DNA from: Nonomuraea gerenzanensis
GTDB taxonomy: Bacteria > Actinomycetota > Actinomycetes > Streptosporangiales > Streptosporangiaceae
Reading direction: 5' to 3'
NCBI RefSeq assembly: GCF_020215645.1
Contig: NZ_CP084058.1
Span: 8,494,001-8,558,000 of the forward strand
DNA length: 64,000 nucleotides
Part shown: one piece after another, positions 56,718 through 64,000 of the stretch
Position numbering within the stretch: the stretch's first letter is position 1
How the letters are laid out: each line of letters begins with the position of its first letter
Notes under the pieces: generated by a model
Told to the model about the DNA's origin: nothing
What the model saw: only the letters and a program-made list of their open reading frames with translations
Database searches by the model: none
Program-made: the position numbers and the translations under genes

Positions 56718-59462
56718 TTACTTCTTCGGGGGGACCACGTGAACGATCGCGCCGAGGTTCCCGGGCAGCGGGCTCACGAGCTTGAACTGCACGCCCAGCG
56801 CCTTGCCCTCGTCACCGGGGTTGCCGGTGCCGAGGACGGAGCCGGCGGCCACCTGGCCGTACAGCTCCGTGGCCGGGGTGCCGTCCTGGTGCACCACGCG
56901 GGTGGTGTACGTCTGGTCGCCCTTCGACGGCACGACCACCGAGGCGTCGGCGTCGCGGTAGTACAGCCCGCCGTCGATCACCTCGAGACCCGGGTACCAG
57001 GTCTTCGCGTCGGTGAAGGTGGAGACGCCCTTCTGCGCGGGGAAGTCCGTGCAGTACTCGCTGTACGGCTCGTCCGCCGCCTCCAGGCACTCCTTGAACG
57101 GGTAGGTCTTGCCGAACCCGAACGCGGCGTTGGAGGTCTGCACCCGCCCCTGCAGGTTCTTCTGCAGCGTCGGGTCCTTCTCGGCCGCGGCCCCGGTGCG
57201 GCGCAGCGGCTCGAAGTGGGAGTCCACGACGAGCAGGCTGCCCTTCGGGCCGAGGCTCGGCGGCTGCCTGAGGGTGTCGGCGATGTTGTTGTTGATGTAC
57301 GTCGAGTCGCGGTACCAGACGAGCAGACCCGGCGCGTTGTACTTCACCTTCTGCACCTTCCACGCCCCGTCACGGAGGTAGTCGGTGTCGTAGGTGTACT
57401 GCAGGCCCTTGTCGAAGCCGTCGAAGTTGCGCCACTCGGCGAGGTAGAAGCGCTGGATCTCGCGCTCGCCGTTGTTGCGGGTCCAGCCCGTGCCGCTGGT
57501 GTTGGTGAACGTGCCGTGCAGGGGCTTCCAGCCCGTGTCGGTCTCGACGTCGTCGCTCCACACGGCGGCGCCGCCGTTGGTGAGCTCGAAGTCGTCCACG
57601 TGCCAGCCGCGCATCTGGTAGGCGGCGTCGGTGTTGTACGTCAGCCGCAGCTTGATCGTCTGCCCGGCGAACGGCGTCAGGTTCACGTAGTCGTGCCGCC
57701 AGGCGCCGCCGGTGTCACCGGTGAGGCCGTACTTCTTGTTGCCGAAGGTCTTGAGGTTCTTGTACGGGTCCGGGTAGTCGTCCGGCGTCGTGACCTCGTT
57801 GCCGGCCTCGTCGTAGACCTTCTGCTGGGTCCACGTCTCGCCGCCGTCGGTCGAGACCTCGACGAAGCCGAAGTCCCAGTCCTGCTCGATCTCGTAGTTG
57901 TTCCACATCCACAGCTTGAGATCGGTGCCGGCCGGGACGGGCAGGTCGCGCTGCAGGCTCAGGTTGGCCCAGTCCTGGTCGAGGCCGCTCCACCAGGCGT
58001 TGGAGCCGCTGTGCACGTCGATCATCTTCAGCGGCGTGGAGGCCAGGTTCACCCGGATGCCGTCCTGGGTGAGCTTGGGCGTGCGCGACGTCTGGCCGAC
58101 GGTGACGAGCTTGGCGGCGTCACCGGGGTTGAACGTCTTCGGGTTCGCCCAGCCGAGCACCCACTTGTCCCACAGACCCATGTGGGTCGGCATGGACTGG
58201 AAGATCGGGCCGGAGTGGGAGCCGCTGGACATCAGGTCCCAGAAGTCCACGGCGGAGCTGGCCGCGCCCGAGGTGTCGTACAGGTCGGGCAGGCCCAGGT
58301 CGTGGCCGTACTCGTGGGCGAAGACGCCGACGCCGGAGTCCTCGGGCTGCACGATGTAGTTGGAGATCTTCTTGTCGGTGCCGGGGATCTTGTAGCCGCC
58401 GGCCACCGCGCTGGAGTGGGCCCAGATCGCGTACGTGCCCTGGGCGCCGCCGTCGGAGGACTTGTCCTTGCCGGCGTGCACGAGCACGAGGTGGTCGATC
58501 ACGCCGTCGGGCTCGGCGAAGTTGCCGTCACCGTCGGCGTCGGAGATGTCCTCGACGTCGTAGTCGGCCCACGGGAAGTTCGGCTGGGCCTGGGCCAGCG
58601 CGTTCACCGTGTCGATCGGCAGCTGCTGGGCGCCGAGCGGGTTGTCGGGGTGGCCGGACATGTCCTGGGGCGGGTTGCCGCAGGCGGCGGCGCCGTACCA
58701 GGCCTCGGAGTGCGGGACCTTGATCCAGCCGACCGCGGAGCCGGTGACGGAGTAGGCGCCCTTGGACATCTCCTCGTACATCTTCTTCATCGTGAAGCCG
58801 GAGATGTCGATGCCGGGCTTGCCGTCGCGCGGGTCCTTCAGGTCCGGGCGCACGCGCTCGGTGATGCCCTTGTCGGTGTAGAGCATCTTGTTGAAGTGCT
58901 CGGTGCTGAAGTCCTTGACCCAGAAGGAGTTGTTGTCCTTGTGCGGCAGCGTCGCCGGGTCGGGGATCTGGTTGTGCAGCGGGCCGTTCAGCAGCGTGCT
59001 CGGCGGCTCGACGACGCAGTCGTCCGCCTCGCCCTGCGTGCTGCGCAGCCGGTTGAAGCCGGAGAAGTCGTCGTTGGCCTGCTCGTTGAACTCGACGAGG
59101 ACGGTCAGCAGCTTGGCCGTGCGGGTCTGCTTGGTGTTCTTGAAGATCCACTCAGCGGGGTTGCGGCCGGTCTTGATGGCCTGGTCCTCGCGGGCGGCGA
59201 GGATCCGGCCGGTCACCGGGTTGCCGCTGTTGAACTTCCTGTCGAACTTCTGCGCGGGGGTGAGCGAGCGGGACCTCGCCTCGTTGAGCGTCGGCTGCTC
59301 GGGGTCGTCGGGGACCGCCGGAGGAGCGTAGTTGATGTAGTAGTCGGCGGCCGTCGGCTGGTACTCCGCGACGGAGGTCGCGGCGGCCGGCGGCGTGGCC
59401 AGGGCGGCGCCAAGCAGGGCGACCGCCGGGAACGTTGCTAACAGGCGCTTAGTACGTGGCAC
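56718..59462 (-). CDS. Secreted M6-family metalloprotease (immune inhibitor A type)
   Basis: The 914-residue protein has a Sec signal peptide (basic VPRTKRLL, hydrophobic core, AAA cleavage region near residue 28), a propeptide-like region, the zinc motif HEYGHDLGLPD near residue 382, and long C-terminal beta-sandwich domains (WHVDDFELTNGG). Immune inhibitor A proteases degrade extracellular proteins. GTG 59462 is chosen because AGAGGG lies 6-7 bp upstream and the signal peptide follows at once. It is single-transcribed with its own terminator. Confidence 0.92.
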   Translation of the reverse strand: MPRTKRLLATFPAVALLGAALATPPAAATSVAEYQPTAADYYINYAPPAVPDDPEQPTLNEARSRSLTPAQKFDRKFNSGNPVTGRILAAREDQAIKTGRNPAEWIFKNTKQTRTAKLLTVLVEFNEQANDDFSGFNRLRSTQGEADDCVVEPPSTLLNGPLHNQIPDPATLPHKDNNSFWVKDFSTEHFNKMLYTDKGITERVRPDLKDPRDGKPGIDISGFTMKKMYEEMSKGAYSVTGSAVGWIKVPHSEAWYGAAACGNPPQDMSGHPDNPLGAQQLPIDTVNALAQAQPNFPWADYDVEDISDADGDGNFAEPDGVIDHLVLVHAGKDKSSDGGAQGTYAIWAHSSAVAGGYKIPGTDKKISNYIVQPEDSGVGVFAHEYGHDLGLPDLYDTSGAASSAVDFWDLMSSGSHSGPIFQSMPTHMGLWDKWVLGWANPKTFNPGDAAKLVTVGQTSRTPKLTQDGIRVNLASTPLKMIDVHSGSNAWWSGLDQDWANLSLQRDLPVPAGTDLKLWMWNNYEIEQDWDFGFVEVSTDGGETWTQQKVYDEAGNEVTTPDDYPDPYKNLKTFGNKKYGLTGDTGGAWRHDYVNLTPFAGQTIKLRLTYNTDAAYQMRGWHVDDFELTNGGAAVWSDDVETDTGWKPLHGTFTNTSGTGWTRNNGEREIQRFYLAEWRNFDGFDKGLQYTYDTDYLRDGAWKVQKVKYNAPGLLVWYRDSTYINNNIADTLRQPPSLGPKGSLLVVDSHFEPLRRTGAAAEKDPTLQKNLQGRVQTSNAAFGFGKTYPFKECLEAADEPYSEYCTDFPAQKGVSTFTDAKTWYPGLEVIDGGLYYRDADASVVVPSKGDQTYTTRVVHQDGTPATELYGQVAAGSVLGTGNPGDEGKALGVQFKLVSPLPGNLGAIVHVVPPKK

Positions 59463-59533
59463 CAGGAACCCTCTCTGCCCGGGGTCGCCGGGCGCATGGC
59501 CATAGGGTGTGCAATGCCGGACGCTAAGGGGTA

Positions 59534-59563
59534 CGTCAACCCAACGTAAAGTACGTTGTTGAA
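59534..59563. promoter_or_regulatory. Inverted repeat CAACGTA-AAG-TACGTTG upstream of the protease gene
   Basis: A perfect 7-bp inverted repeat (59542-59548 and 59552-59558) with weaker flanking symmetry (TCAAC and TTGA) lies about 80 bp upstream of the GTG. A minus-strand TTGACG (59534-59539) overlaps it. Suited to a repressor operator at the protease promoter. Confidence 0.5.
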
Positions 59564-59584
59564 ACGTGATCAAACTACGACATT

Positions 59585-59926
59585 TCAGAACATCAACATC
59601 ACTGCGAGCACCCCGCCCGTAATGGCCCCGCCGTAACACAGAAGTGCCACGACCAGGTCGAACCTGGCAATGCCGAGCAGCTCCTCACTCGTGTGGCGGA
59701 TGCGGTGCGCGGCGTGGAAGAGGCAGAGCACCACCACCACGACCAGTGCCAGCCGGACCAGCACGTTGCCCAGCAGCCCGCCCAGGTGCCCGGCGGTGGG
59801 CCAGTCGAGGACCCCGAGCGGCATGAGCACCCCGAACAGCAGCACGAGCACCGGCAGCACGAGCGCCGCCACCACTCCCCCGCCGCTGAACAGCAGCCAC
59901 AGGTACGGCTCCAGTGTGCGCCTCAA
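59585..59926 (-). CDS. frdD: Fumarate reductase subunit D (membrane anchor)
   Basis: The 113-residue protein has three TM helices (LWLLFSGGGVVAALVLPVL; LVRLALVVVVVLCLF; VALLCYGGAITGGVLAVML) and the motif FHAAHRIRHTSEE, typical of FrdD. With FrdC it anchors the enzyme and handles quinone. TTG 59926 overlaps the FrdC stop as TTGA. It is the last gene of the operon. Confidence 0.88.
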   Translation of the reverse strand: MRRTLEPYLWLLFSGGGVVAALVLPVLVLLFGVLMPLGVLDWPTAGHLGGLLGNVLVRLALVVVVVLCLFHAAHRIRHTSEELLGIARFDLVVALLCYGGAITGGVLAVMLMF

Positions 59927-60318
59927 TGGAACCCCCTCAGCACGAAGAACGCGATCACCGCGGAGACCGCCAGCCAGAGCGAGTGGTTGCCGCCCTGGAT
60001 CATCCAGGCGGGCAGCCGGTAGCCGTCCAGGCGCACGACGGTGGCCTTGGGCGCGAGGTTCAGGAACGTGACCGCGTGGAAGCACGTCGCCGCCAGGGCC
60101 AGCACGTTGAGGGCGATCATCCAGGGCTGCGCGGCCAGCGCCGCGAAGCCGGCCAGCCGGCCGCCGAGCACCGCGTCGGCCAGCAGCAGCAGGAAGACGA
60201 CCGACCAGGCCACGAAGACGCTGGTCAGCTCGCGCAGCACGAAGATCGTGTAGTTGCGGGTGCGGGCGAACCAGAGGTGGTCGCGCCGCGGCCGGTACGC
60301 CGCCGGCGGCGCCTTCAC
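59923..60318 (-). CDS. frdC: Fumarate reductase subunit C (membrane anchor)
   Basis: The 131-residue protein, the same length as the E. coli homologue, has three TM helices and the conserved [11 protein letters not shown] and [11 protein letters not shown] segments. GTG 60318 overlaps the FrdB stop as GTGA; GTG 60330 is an alternative. It binds quinone at the membrane together with FrdD. Confidence 0.9.
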   Translation of the reverse strand: MKAPPAAYRPRRDHLWFARTRNYTIFVLRELTSVFVAWSVVFLLLLADAVLGGRLAGFAALAAQPWMIALNVLALAATCFHAVTFLNLAPKATVVRLDGYRLPAWMIQGGNHSLWLAVSAVIAFFVLRGFH

Positions 60319-61082
60319 CGCCTGCTCCACGGCAGCACCGAGCGCAGGGCGGCGGTCAGCTTGTAGCGCTGGATCGCCTCGGCCGGGTCCACGTGCTTGG
60401 GGCAGACCTTCGTGCACTCGCCGACGAACGTGCACCCCCACACCGCGTCGTCCTGGTTGAGCACGTCGAACCGGTCGCCCATGTCCCGCGAGTCCAGGTT
60501 GTAGCGCTGGGCCAGCGCGATGGCGGCCGGGCCGAGGAAGTCGGGGTCGAGCACGTAGACCGGGCAGGCCGAGTAGCACAGCAGGCAGTTGATGCACATG
60601 CTGTACTGCTTGTACGCCTCCAGCTGCTCGGGCGTCTGGGCGTACTCGGCGGTCAGCGGCGGGTCCTCGCCCTCCCTGATCAGCCAGGGCCGCACGGACG
60701 TCAGCTTGGCCAGGAACTCCTCGATGTCCACCACCAGGTCCCTGATCACCGGGAACCCCTTCAGCGGCTCGATCCTGACCGGCCCCTCGCCGTACTCGGT
60801 GAGGAAGGTGCCGCAGGTCAGCCGGGCCTCGCCGTTGACCGTCATGCCGCACGAGCCGCACACGCCCATCCGGCACGACCACCGGTAGGACAGGCTGCCG
60901 TCGAGCTGGTCCTTGATGTAGTTGAGGCCGTCGAGCACGGCCCAGTCGCTCATCAGCGGCACGTCGTAGCCCTGGAAGACCGGCTCGGCGTCCTGGCCCG
61001 GCCGGTACCTGGCCACTTCCAGCCGGATCGTGCGCGTGCCCGCCGCCTGCCGTACCGCTTGCGTCGTGTCAGTCACGGCCAT
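60315..61082 (-). CDS. frdB: Fumarate reductase iron-sulfur subunit
   Basis: The 255-residue protein has the [2Fe-2S] motif [11 protein letters not shown], and two cysteine clusters [12 protein letters not shown] and [12 protein letters not shown] for the [4Fe-4S] and [3Fe-4S] centres. It transfers electrons from menaquinol to the flavoprotein. Its start overlaps the FrdA 3' end by 14 bp. Confidence 0.93.
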   Translation of the reverse strand: MAVTDTTQAVRQAAGTRTIRLEVARYRPGQDAEPVFQGYDVPLMSDWAVLDGLNYIKDQLDGSLSYRWSCRMGVCGSCGMTVNGEARLTCGTFLTEYGEGPVRIEPLKGFPVIRDLVVDIEEFLAKLTSVRPWLIREGEDPPLTAEYAQTPEQLEAYKQYSMCINCLLCYSACPVYVLDPDFLGPAAIALAQRYNLDSRDMGDRFDVLNQDDAVWGCTFVGECTKVCPKHVDPAEAIQRYKLTAALRSVLPWSRR

Positions 61083-62814
61083 AGACCCTTTCTCCCGGAG
61101 GCCAGCGGGTGATCGTCACGGGCAGCAGGCCGACCGACGGCGTGCCGTCGGGCGCGCGGTGCACCAGCGAGTGCGCCAGGAAGGCCGCGTCGTCCCTGGC
61201 CGAGAAGTCGGTGCGCTGGTGCGCGCCGCGCGACTCCCGCCTGTTCAGCGCGCAGGCCACGATCGTCTGCGCGATCTCCAGCATGCAGTGCAGCTCCTGC
61301 AGGCTGATCAGCTCGGTGTTGAAGGCGGTGCTGCCGTCCTCGACGCACGCCTCCTTCGCCCGCTCGCGCAGGTCCGCGAGCGTGTCCACGGCCTTGGCCA
61401 GCTCGTCGCCGGTGCGGTAGATGCCGGCCGCGCCTTCGAGCGTGTGCTGCATCTGCTCGCGCAGGTCGGCGATCCGCTCGCCTCGTCCGTCGCCGTGCCT
61501 GCTGCCCTCGCGCACGCGCTCCAACCGCCGCCGCTCGTCGCCGCCCTGGCTGCGTACGGCGGGCGGCTCGGCGTCGCGGTGCTCCTTGGCGAACCCGGCC
61601 GCCGCCAGGCCCGCCCGGCGGCCGAAGACGAGGATCTCGGGCAGTGAGTTGGAGCCGAGCCGGTTGGCGCCGTTGATGCTCACGCAGGCCGTCTCCCCTG
61701 CCGCGTACAGGCCCGCGATCGGGGTGGCGCCGTCGAGGTCGGTGTGCACGCCGCCCATCATGTAGTGCACGACCGGGCGTACCGGGATGAGGTCGGTGGC
61801 CGGGTCCAGGTTCTGGTAGCTGCGGCACAGCTCGCGGACGAACGGGATGCGGGCGTCGATCTTGCCCTCGCCGAGGTGGCGCAGGTCCAGGTAGACGACG
61901 GGCCCGTACGGGGTGTCCACCGTGCGGCCCTTGTGCTGCTCGTGCACGAACGCCTGCGACAGCCGGTCGCGCGGCCCCAGCTCCATGCTGCGCAGCTTCG
62001 GGGTGGGGGTGGGCTTGCCCAGGTCGTAGTCCTGGAGGTAGCGGTAGCCGTCCTTGTTGATCAGCCAGCCGCCCTCCGCCCTGGCCGCCTCGGTGATGAG
62101 GATGCCGGTGAACGGCAGGCCGGTGGGGTGGTACTGGACGAACTCCATGTCCTTCAGCGGCGCGCCCTCGCGGTAGGCCAGGGCCATGCCGTCGCCGGTC
62201 TTGATGGCGGCGTTGGTGGTGAAGGGGAAGACCTTGCCGCAGCCGCCGGTGGCCAGGATGACGGTCCTGGCCGGGATGGTCTCGATGCGGCCGGTCCTGA
62301 TCTCCACGGCCACGACGCCGTGGACGCGCCCGTCGTCCACGACGAGCTTGGTGACGAACCACTCGTCGTACCTGATGATGTCCTGATATTTCAGAGTGGT
62401 CTGGAAGAGCGTGTGCAGCAGGTGGAAGCCGGTCTTGTCGGCCGCGTACCAGGTGCGCATCTTCTTCATGCCGCCGAACGGCCGCACCGCCACCCGGCCG
62501 TCGCTCTCCCTGCTCCACGGGCAGCCCCAGTGTTCGAGCTGGATCAGCTCTCTGGGCGCCTCGGCCACGAACGCCTCCACGGCGTCCTGGTCGCAGAGCC
62601 AGTCGCCGCCGGAGATCGTGTCGTAGCAGTGCTCATCGAGCGTGTCGCCGATGCCGATCACCGCGGCGGCGCCGCCCTCGGCGGAGACGGTGTGGCTGCG
62701 CATCGGATAGACCTTCGACACGACCGCCACCTTCAGCGAAGGATCCGTCTCGGCGACCGCGACGGCCGCGCGCAGCCCGGCCCCGCCTCCCCCGACGATG
62801 AGCACATCGATCAT
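61069..62814 (-). CDS. frdA: Fumarate reductase flavoprotein subunit
   Basis: The 581-residue protein has the FAD fold [17 protein letters not shown], the histidine of [10 protein letters not shown] for covalent FAD (H41), active-site segments [11 protein letters not shown] and [10 protein letters not shown], and [12 protein letters not shown]. It reduces fumarate to succinate in anaerobic or low-oxygen respiration, though the reverse reaction is possible. ATG 62814 has GGAAG 8 bp upstream; GTG 62823, which overlaps the upstream stop, is an alternative. Two anchor genes downstream distinguish it from most succinate dehydrogenases. Confidence 0.92.
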   Translation of the reverse strand: MIDVLIVGGGGAGLRAAVAVAETDPSLKVAVVSKVYPMRSHTVSAEGGAAAVIGIGDTLDEHCYDTISGGDWLCDQDAVEAFVAEAPRELIQLEHWGCPWSRESDGRVAVRPFGGMKKMRTWYAADKTGFHLLHTLFQTTLKYQDIIRYDEWFVTKLVVDDGRVHGVVAVEIRTGRIETIPARTVILATGGCGKVFPFTTNAAIKTGDGMALAYREGAPLKDMEFVQYHPTGLPFTGILITEAARAEGGWLINKDGYRYLQDYDLGKPTPTPKLRSMELGPRDRLSQAFVHEQHKGRTVDTPYGPVVYLDLRHLGEGKIDARIPFVRELCRSYQNLDPATDLIPVRPVVHYMMGGVHTDLDGATPIAGLYAAGETACVSINGANRLGSNSLPEILVFGRRAGLAAAGFAKEHRDAEPPAVRSQGGDERRRLERVREGSRHGDGRGERIADLREQMQHTLEGAAGIYRTGDELAKAVDTLADLRERAKEACVEDGSTAFNTELISLQELHCMLEIAQTIVACALNRRESRGAHQRTDFSARDDAAFLAHSLVHRAPDGTPSVGLLPVTITRWPPGERVYGRD

Positions 62815-62819
62815 TGACG

Positions 62820-63053
62820 TCACTTCCCGTGGTCTGGCTGTATCGGGTCCTTCACCCGCTTGCCGTCGTGGCGGATGGCCGACAGGTGGATGCTGCCGTC
62901 GTGGTACTCGTGCCGGATGCGGCGGCAGCCGCAGTCGAAGAGCTGGTCGCGGATGACCAGGCCGTAGCCGTCGTCGTCGACGAGGCGATCACCTCCGGAC
63001 TTCTTCCCGCAGGGGGCCGTCTCGGGGTCGAAGGGAATCTTCGTGCCTGTCAT
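62820..63053 (-). CDS. Small Cys/His protein of unknown function between ctaD and frdA
   Basis: A 77-residue soluble protein with [15 protein letters not shown] (C41, C43, H48, H51) plus C15 and further histidines, which could bind a metal. The ATG at 63053 has GGGAGA 8 bp upstream, and the stop overlaps a possible FrdA GTG. Not recognised. Position within the run ctaD, small gene, frdA suggests a respiratory role. Confidence 0.72.
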   Translation of the reverse strand: MTGTKIPFDPETAPCGKKSGGDRLVDDDGYGLVIRDQLFDCGCRRIRHEYHDGSIHLSAIRHDGKRVKDPIQPDHGK

Positions 63054-63095
63054 CGCCGATCTCCCTAGATAGGCGAAACATCATGGGATGAGGGG

Positions 63096-64000
63096 TCAGC
63101 CGGGCGGGTCCTGGCGCGGCGGCACCTCGGGAGCGCCCTCCTGCTCCTGCTCCGGTTCCGGCTTCTCGCCGGGCTCCTCGTGCGGGTAGTGCAGGTCGAA
63201 GGCCGGCCGCTCGGAGCGGATGGGCGGCATGCGGGTGAAGTTGTGGCGCGGCGGCGGGCAGCTCGTCGCCCACTCCAGGGAGTTGCCGTAGCCCCACGGG
63301 TCGTCGAGCGTGACCTTGGGCGCGTACCTGGCGGTCTTCCAGACGTTGTAGAGGAACGGCAGCGTCGAGGCGCCCAGCAGGAACGCGCCGACGGAGGAGA
63401 CCTGGTTGAGCGCGGTGAAGCCGTCGGCCACGCCGTAGTCGGCGTAGCGCCTGGGCATGCCGAGCTGCCCGAGCGCGTGCTGCACCCAGAAGGTGGCGTG
63501 GAAGCCGATGAACAACGTCCAGAAGTGCAGCTTGCCGAGGCGGTCGTCGAGCATGCGGCCCGTCATCTTCGGCCACCAGAAGTAGAAGCCGGAGAACATG
63601 GCGAACACGACGGTGCCGAAGACCACGTAGTGGAAGTGCGCGACGACGAAGTAGGTGTCGCTGATGTGGAAGTCGAGCGGCGGCGAGGCCAGGATGATCC
63701 CGGTCAGCCCGCCCAGCAGGAACGTGATGAGGAAGCCGACCGCGAACAGCATCGGCGTCTCCAAGCTCAGATGGCCCCGCCACATCGTGCCGATCCAGTT
63801 GAAGAACTTCACCCCGGTCGGCACCGCGATGAGGAACGTCATGAACGAGAAGAACGGCAGCAGCACCTGGCCGGTCGGGAACATGTGGTGCGCCCACACC
63901 GTCATCGACAGCCCGGCGATCGCGATCGTGGCCCCGACCAGGCTCATGTAGCCGAAGATCGGCTTGCGGCTGAAGACCGGGATGACCTCGGTGATGATCC
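63096..64000 (-). CDS. ctaD: Cytochrome c oxidase subunit I, C-terminal part
   Basis: The frame is open to the window edge and lacks its start; about 300 residues are present. It includes [44 protein letters not shown] (heme histidines) and [18 protein letters not shown], all diagnostic of heme-copper oxidase subunit I. The C terminus ends in an acidic Glu/Pro-rich tail. It stops 42 bp before the small gene that precedes frdA. Confidence 0.95.
   Translation of the reverse strand, partial: IITEVIPVFSRKPIFGYMSLVGATIAIAGLSMTVWAHHMFPTGQVLLPFFSFMTFLIAVPTGVKFFNWIGTMWRGHLSLETPMLFAVGFLITFLLGGLTGIILASPPLDFHISDTYFVVAHFHYVVFGTVVFAMFSGFYFWWPKMTGRMLDDRLGKLHFWTLFIGFHATFWVQHALGQLGMPRRYADYGVADGFTALNQVSSVGAFLLGASTLPFLYNVWKTARYAPKVTLDDPWGYGNSLEWATSCPPPRHNFTRMPPIRSERPAFDLHYPHEEPGEKPEPEQEQEGAPEVPPRQDPPG

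Noticed and set aside
56739..59441. A 900-codon plus-strand open frame
   Set aside because: Antisense shadow of the immune inhibitor A gene, which has signal peptide, zinc motif and terminator.
1..64000. tRNA or rRNA genes
   Set aside because: I saw no cloverleaf-like sequence or rRNA motif while reading both strands; a dedicated covariance search was not possible.

Overview
The window is very GC-rich DNA with dense, often overlapping genes (ATGA/GTGA junctions), frequent GTG starts, and gene families typical of filamentous actinomycetes: a CvnABCD-type conservon, many LacI-regulated sugar ABC importers lacking their own ATPase, actinobacterial holin-X, DUF3618, and an frdABCD operon. A Streptosporangiaceae-like organism (for example Nonomuraea) is the best guess from gene content; this is inference, because no rRNA or other taxonomic marker is present.

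Layout. 1-1489: the 3' end of a class II terpene-cyclase-like gene converging on a class I terpene synthase. 1574-5443: a conservon (NIT-domain histidine kinase, roadblock protein, DUF742 protein, small GTPase) with a clear promoter and terminator. 5459-12335: accessory genes (atypical histidine phosphatase, DUF6882 protein, 2H phosphoesterase, a double-HTH MerR regulator divergent from an erythromycin-esterase-like gene, MFS exporter plus serine hydrolase). 12414-13055: a rearrangement scar where an epimerase gene and a TetR gene have both lost their 5' halves.

13021-31840 is the most interesting region, a coordinated intracellular glycan-catabolism locus. Three leftward units are ROK kinase / SIS isomerase / GH38 alpha-mannosidase / an unrecognised large protein; a two-domain metallo-beta-lactamase-fold protein / LacI; and ABC binding protein / two permeases / GH1 / clan-D-like glycosidase / FAD oxidoreductase. 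One rightward gene encodes a GH84 beta-N-acetylglucosaminidase. Their promoters share a palindrome of the form TGTGNNAACGTTNNCACA, presumably bound by the LacI protein encoded inside the locus. The enzymes lack visible signal peptides, so the model is import of an intact alpha-mannose/beta-GlcNAc-containing oligosaccharide followed by cytoplasmic breakdown.

32045-33990: a DUF485/acetate-type symporter pair. 34156-39322: a second sugar ABC operon, a trans-sulfuration-type PLP enzyme and a second LacI gene, with a different palindrome (TGAYAGCGCTRTCA) at the ABC promoter and again inside the PLP-enzyme gene. 39393-42995: a hendecad-repeat protein and a small partner, then an IS1634-like element inserted exactly at a CTAG where two convergent stop codons probably overlapped, then an inositol-phosphatase-family gene. 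43061-46966: LytS/LytTR two-component system with a second DUF485/symporter pair. 47003-50885: an envelope/stress-type run (HIT, DUF1838, I42-type inhibitor lipoprotein, YihY, DUF3618, holin-X) and an unlisted 57-residue protein. 50942-56618: methyltransferase, SNF2 helicase plus SWIM protein, lipid kinase. 56718-59462: secreted M6 immune-inhibitor-A protease. 59585-64000: fumarate reductase frdDCBA (reading left to right), a small Cys/His protein and the 3' part of cytochrome oxidase subunit I.

No tRNA, rRNA, CRISPR array, prophage or replication origin was recognised. A recurrent oddity is short tandem repeat arrays at or just beyond gene 3' ends, some containing copies of the gene's own stop codon.
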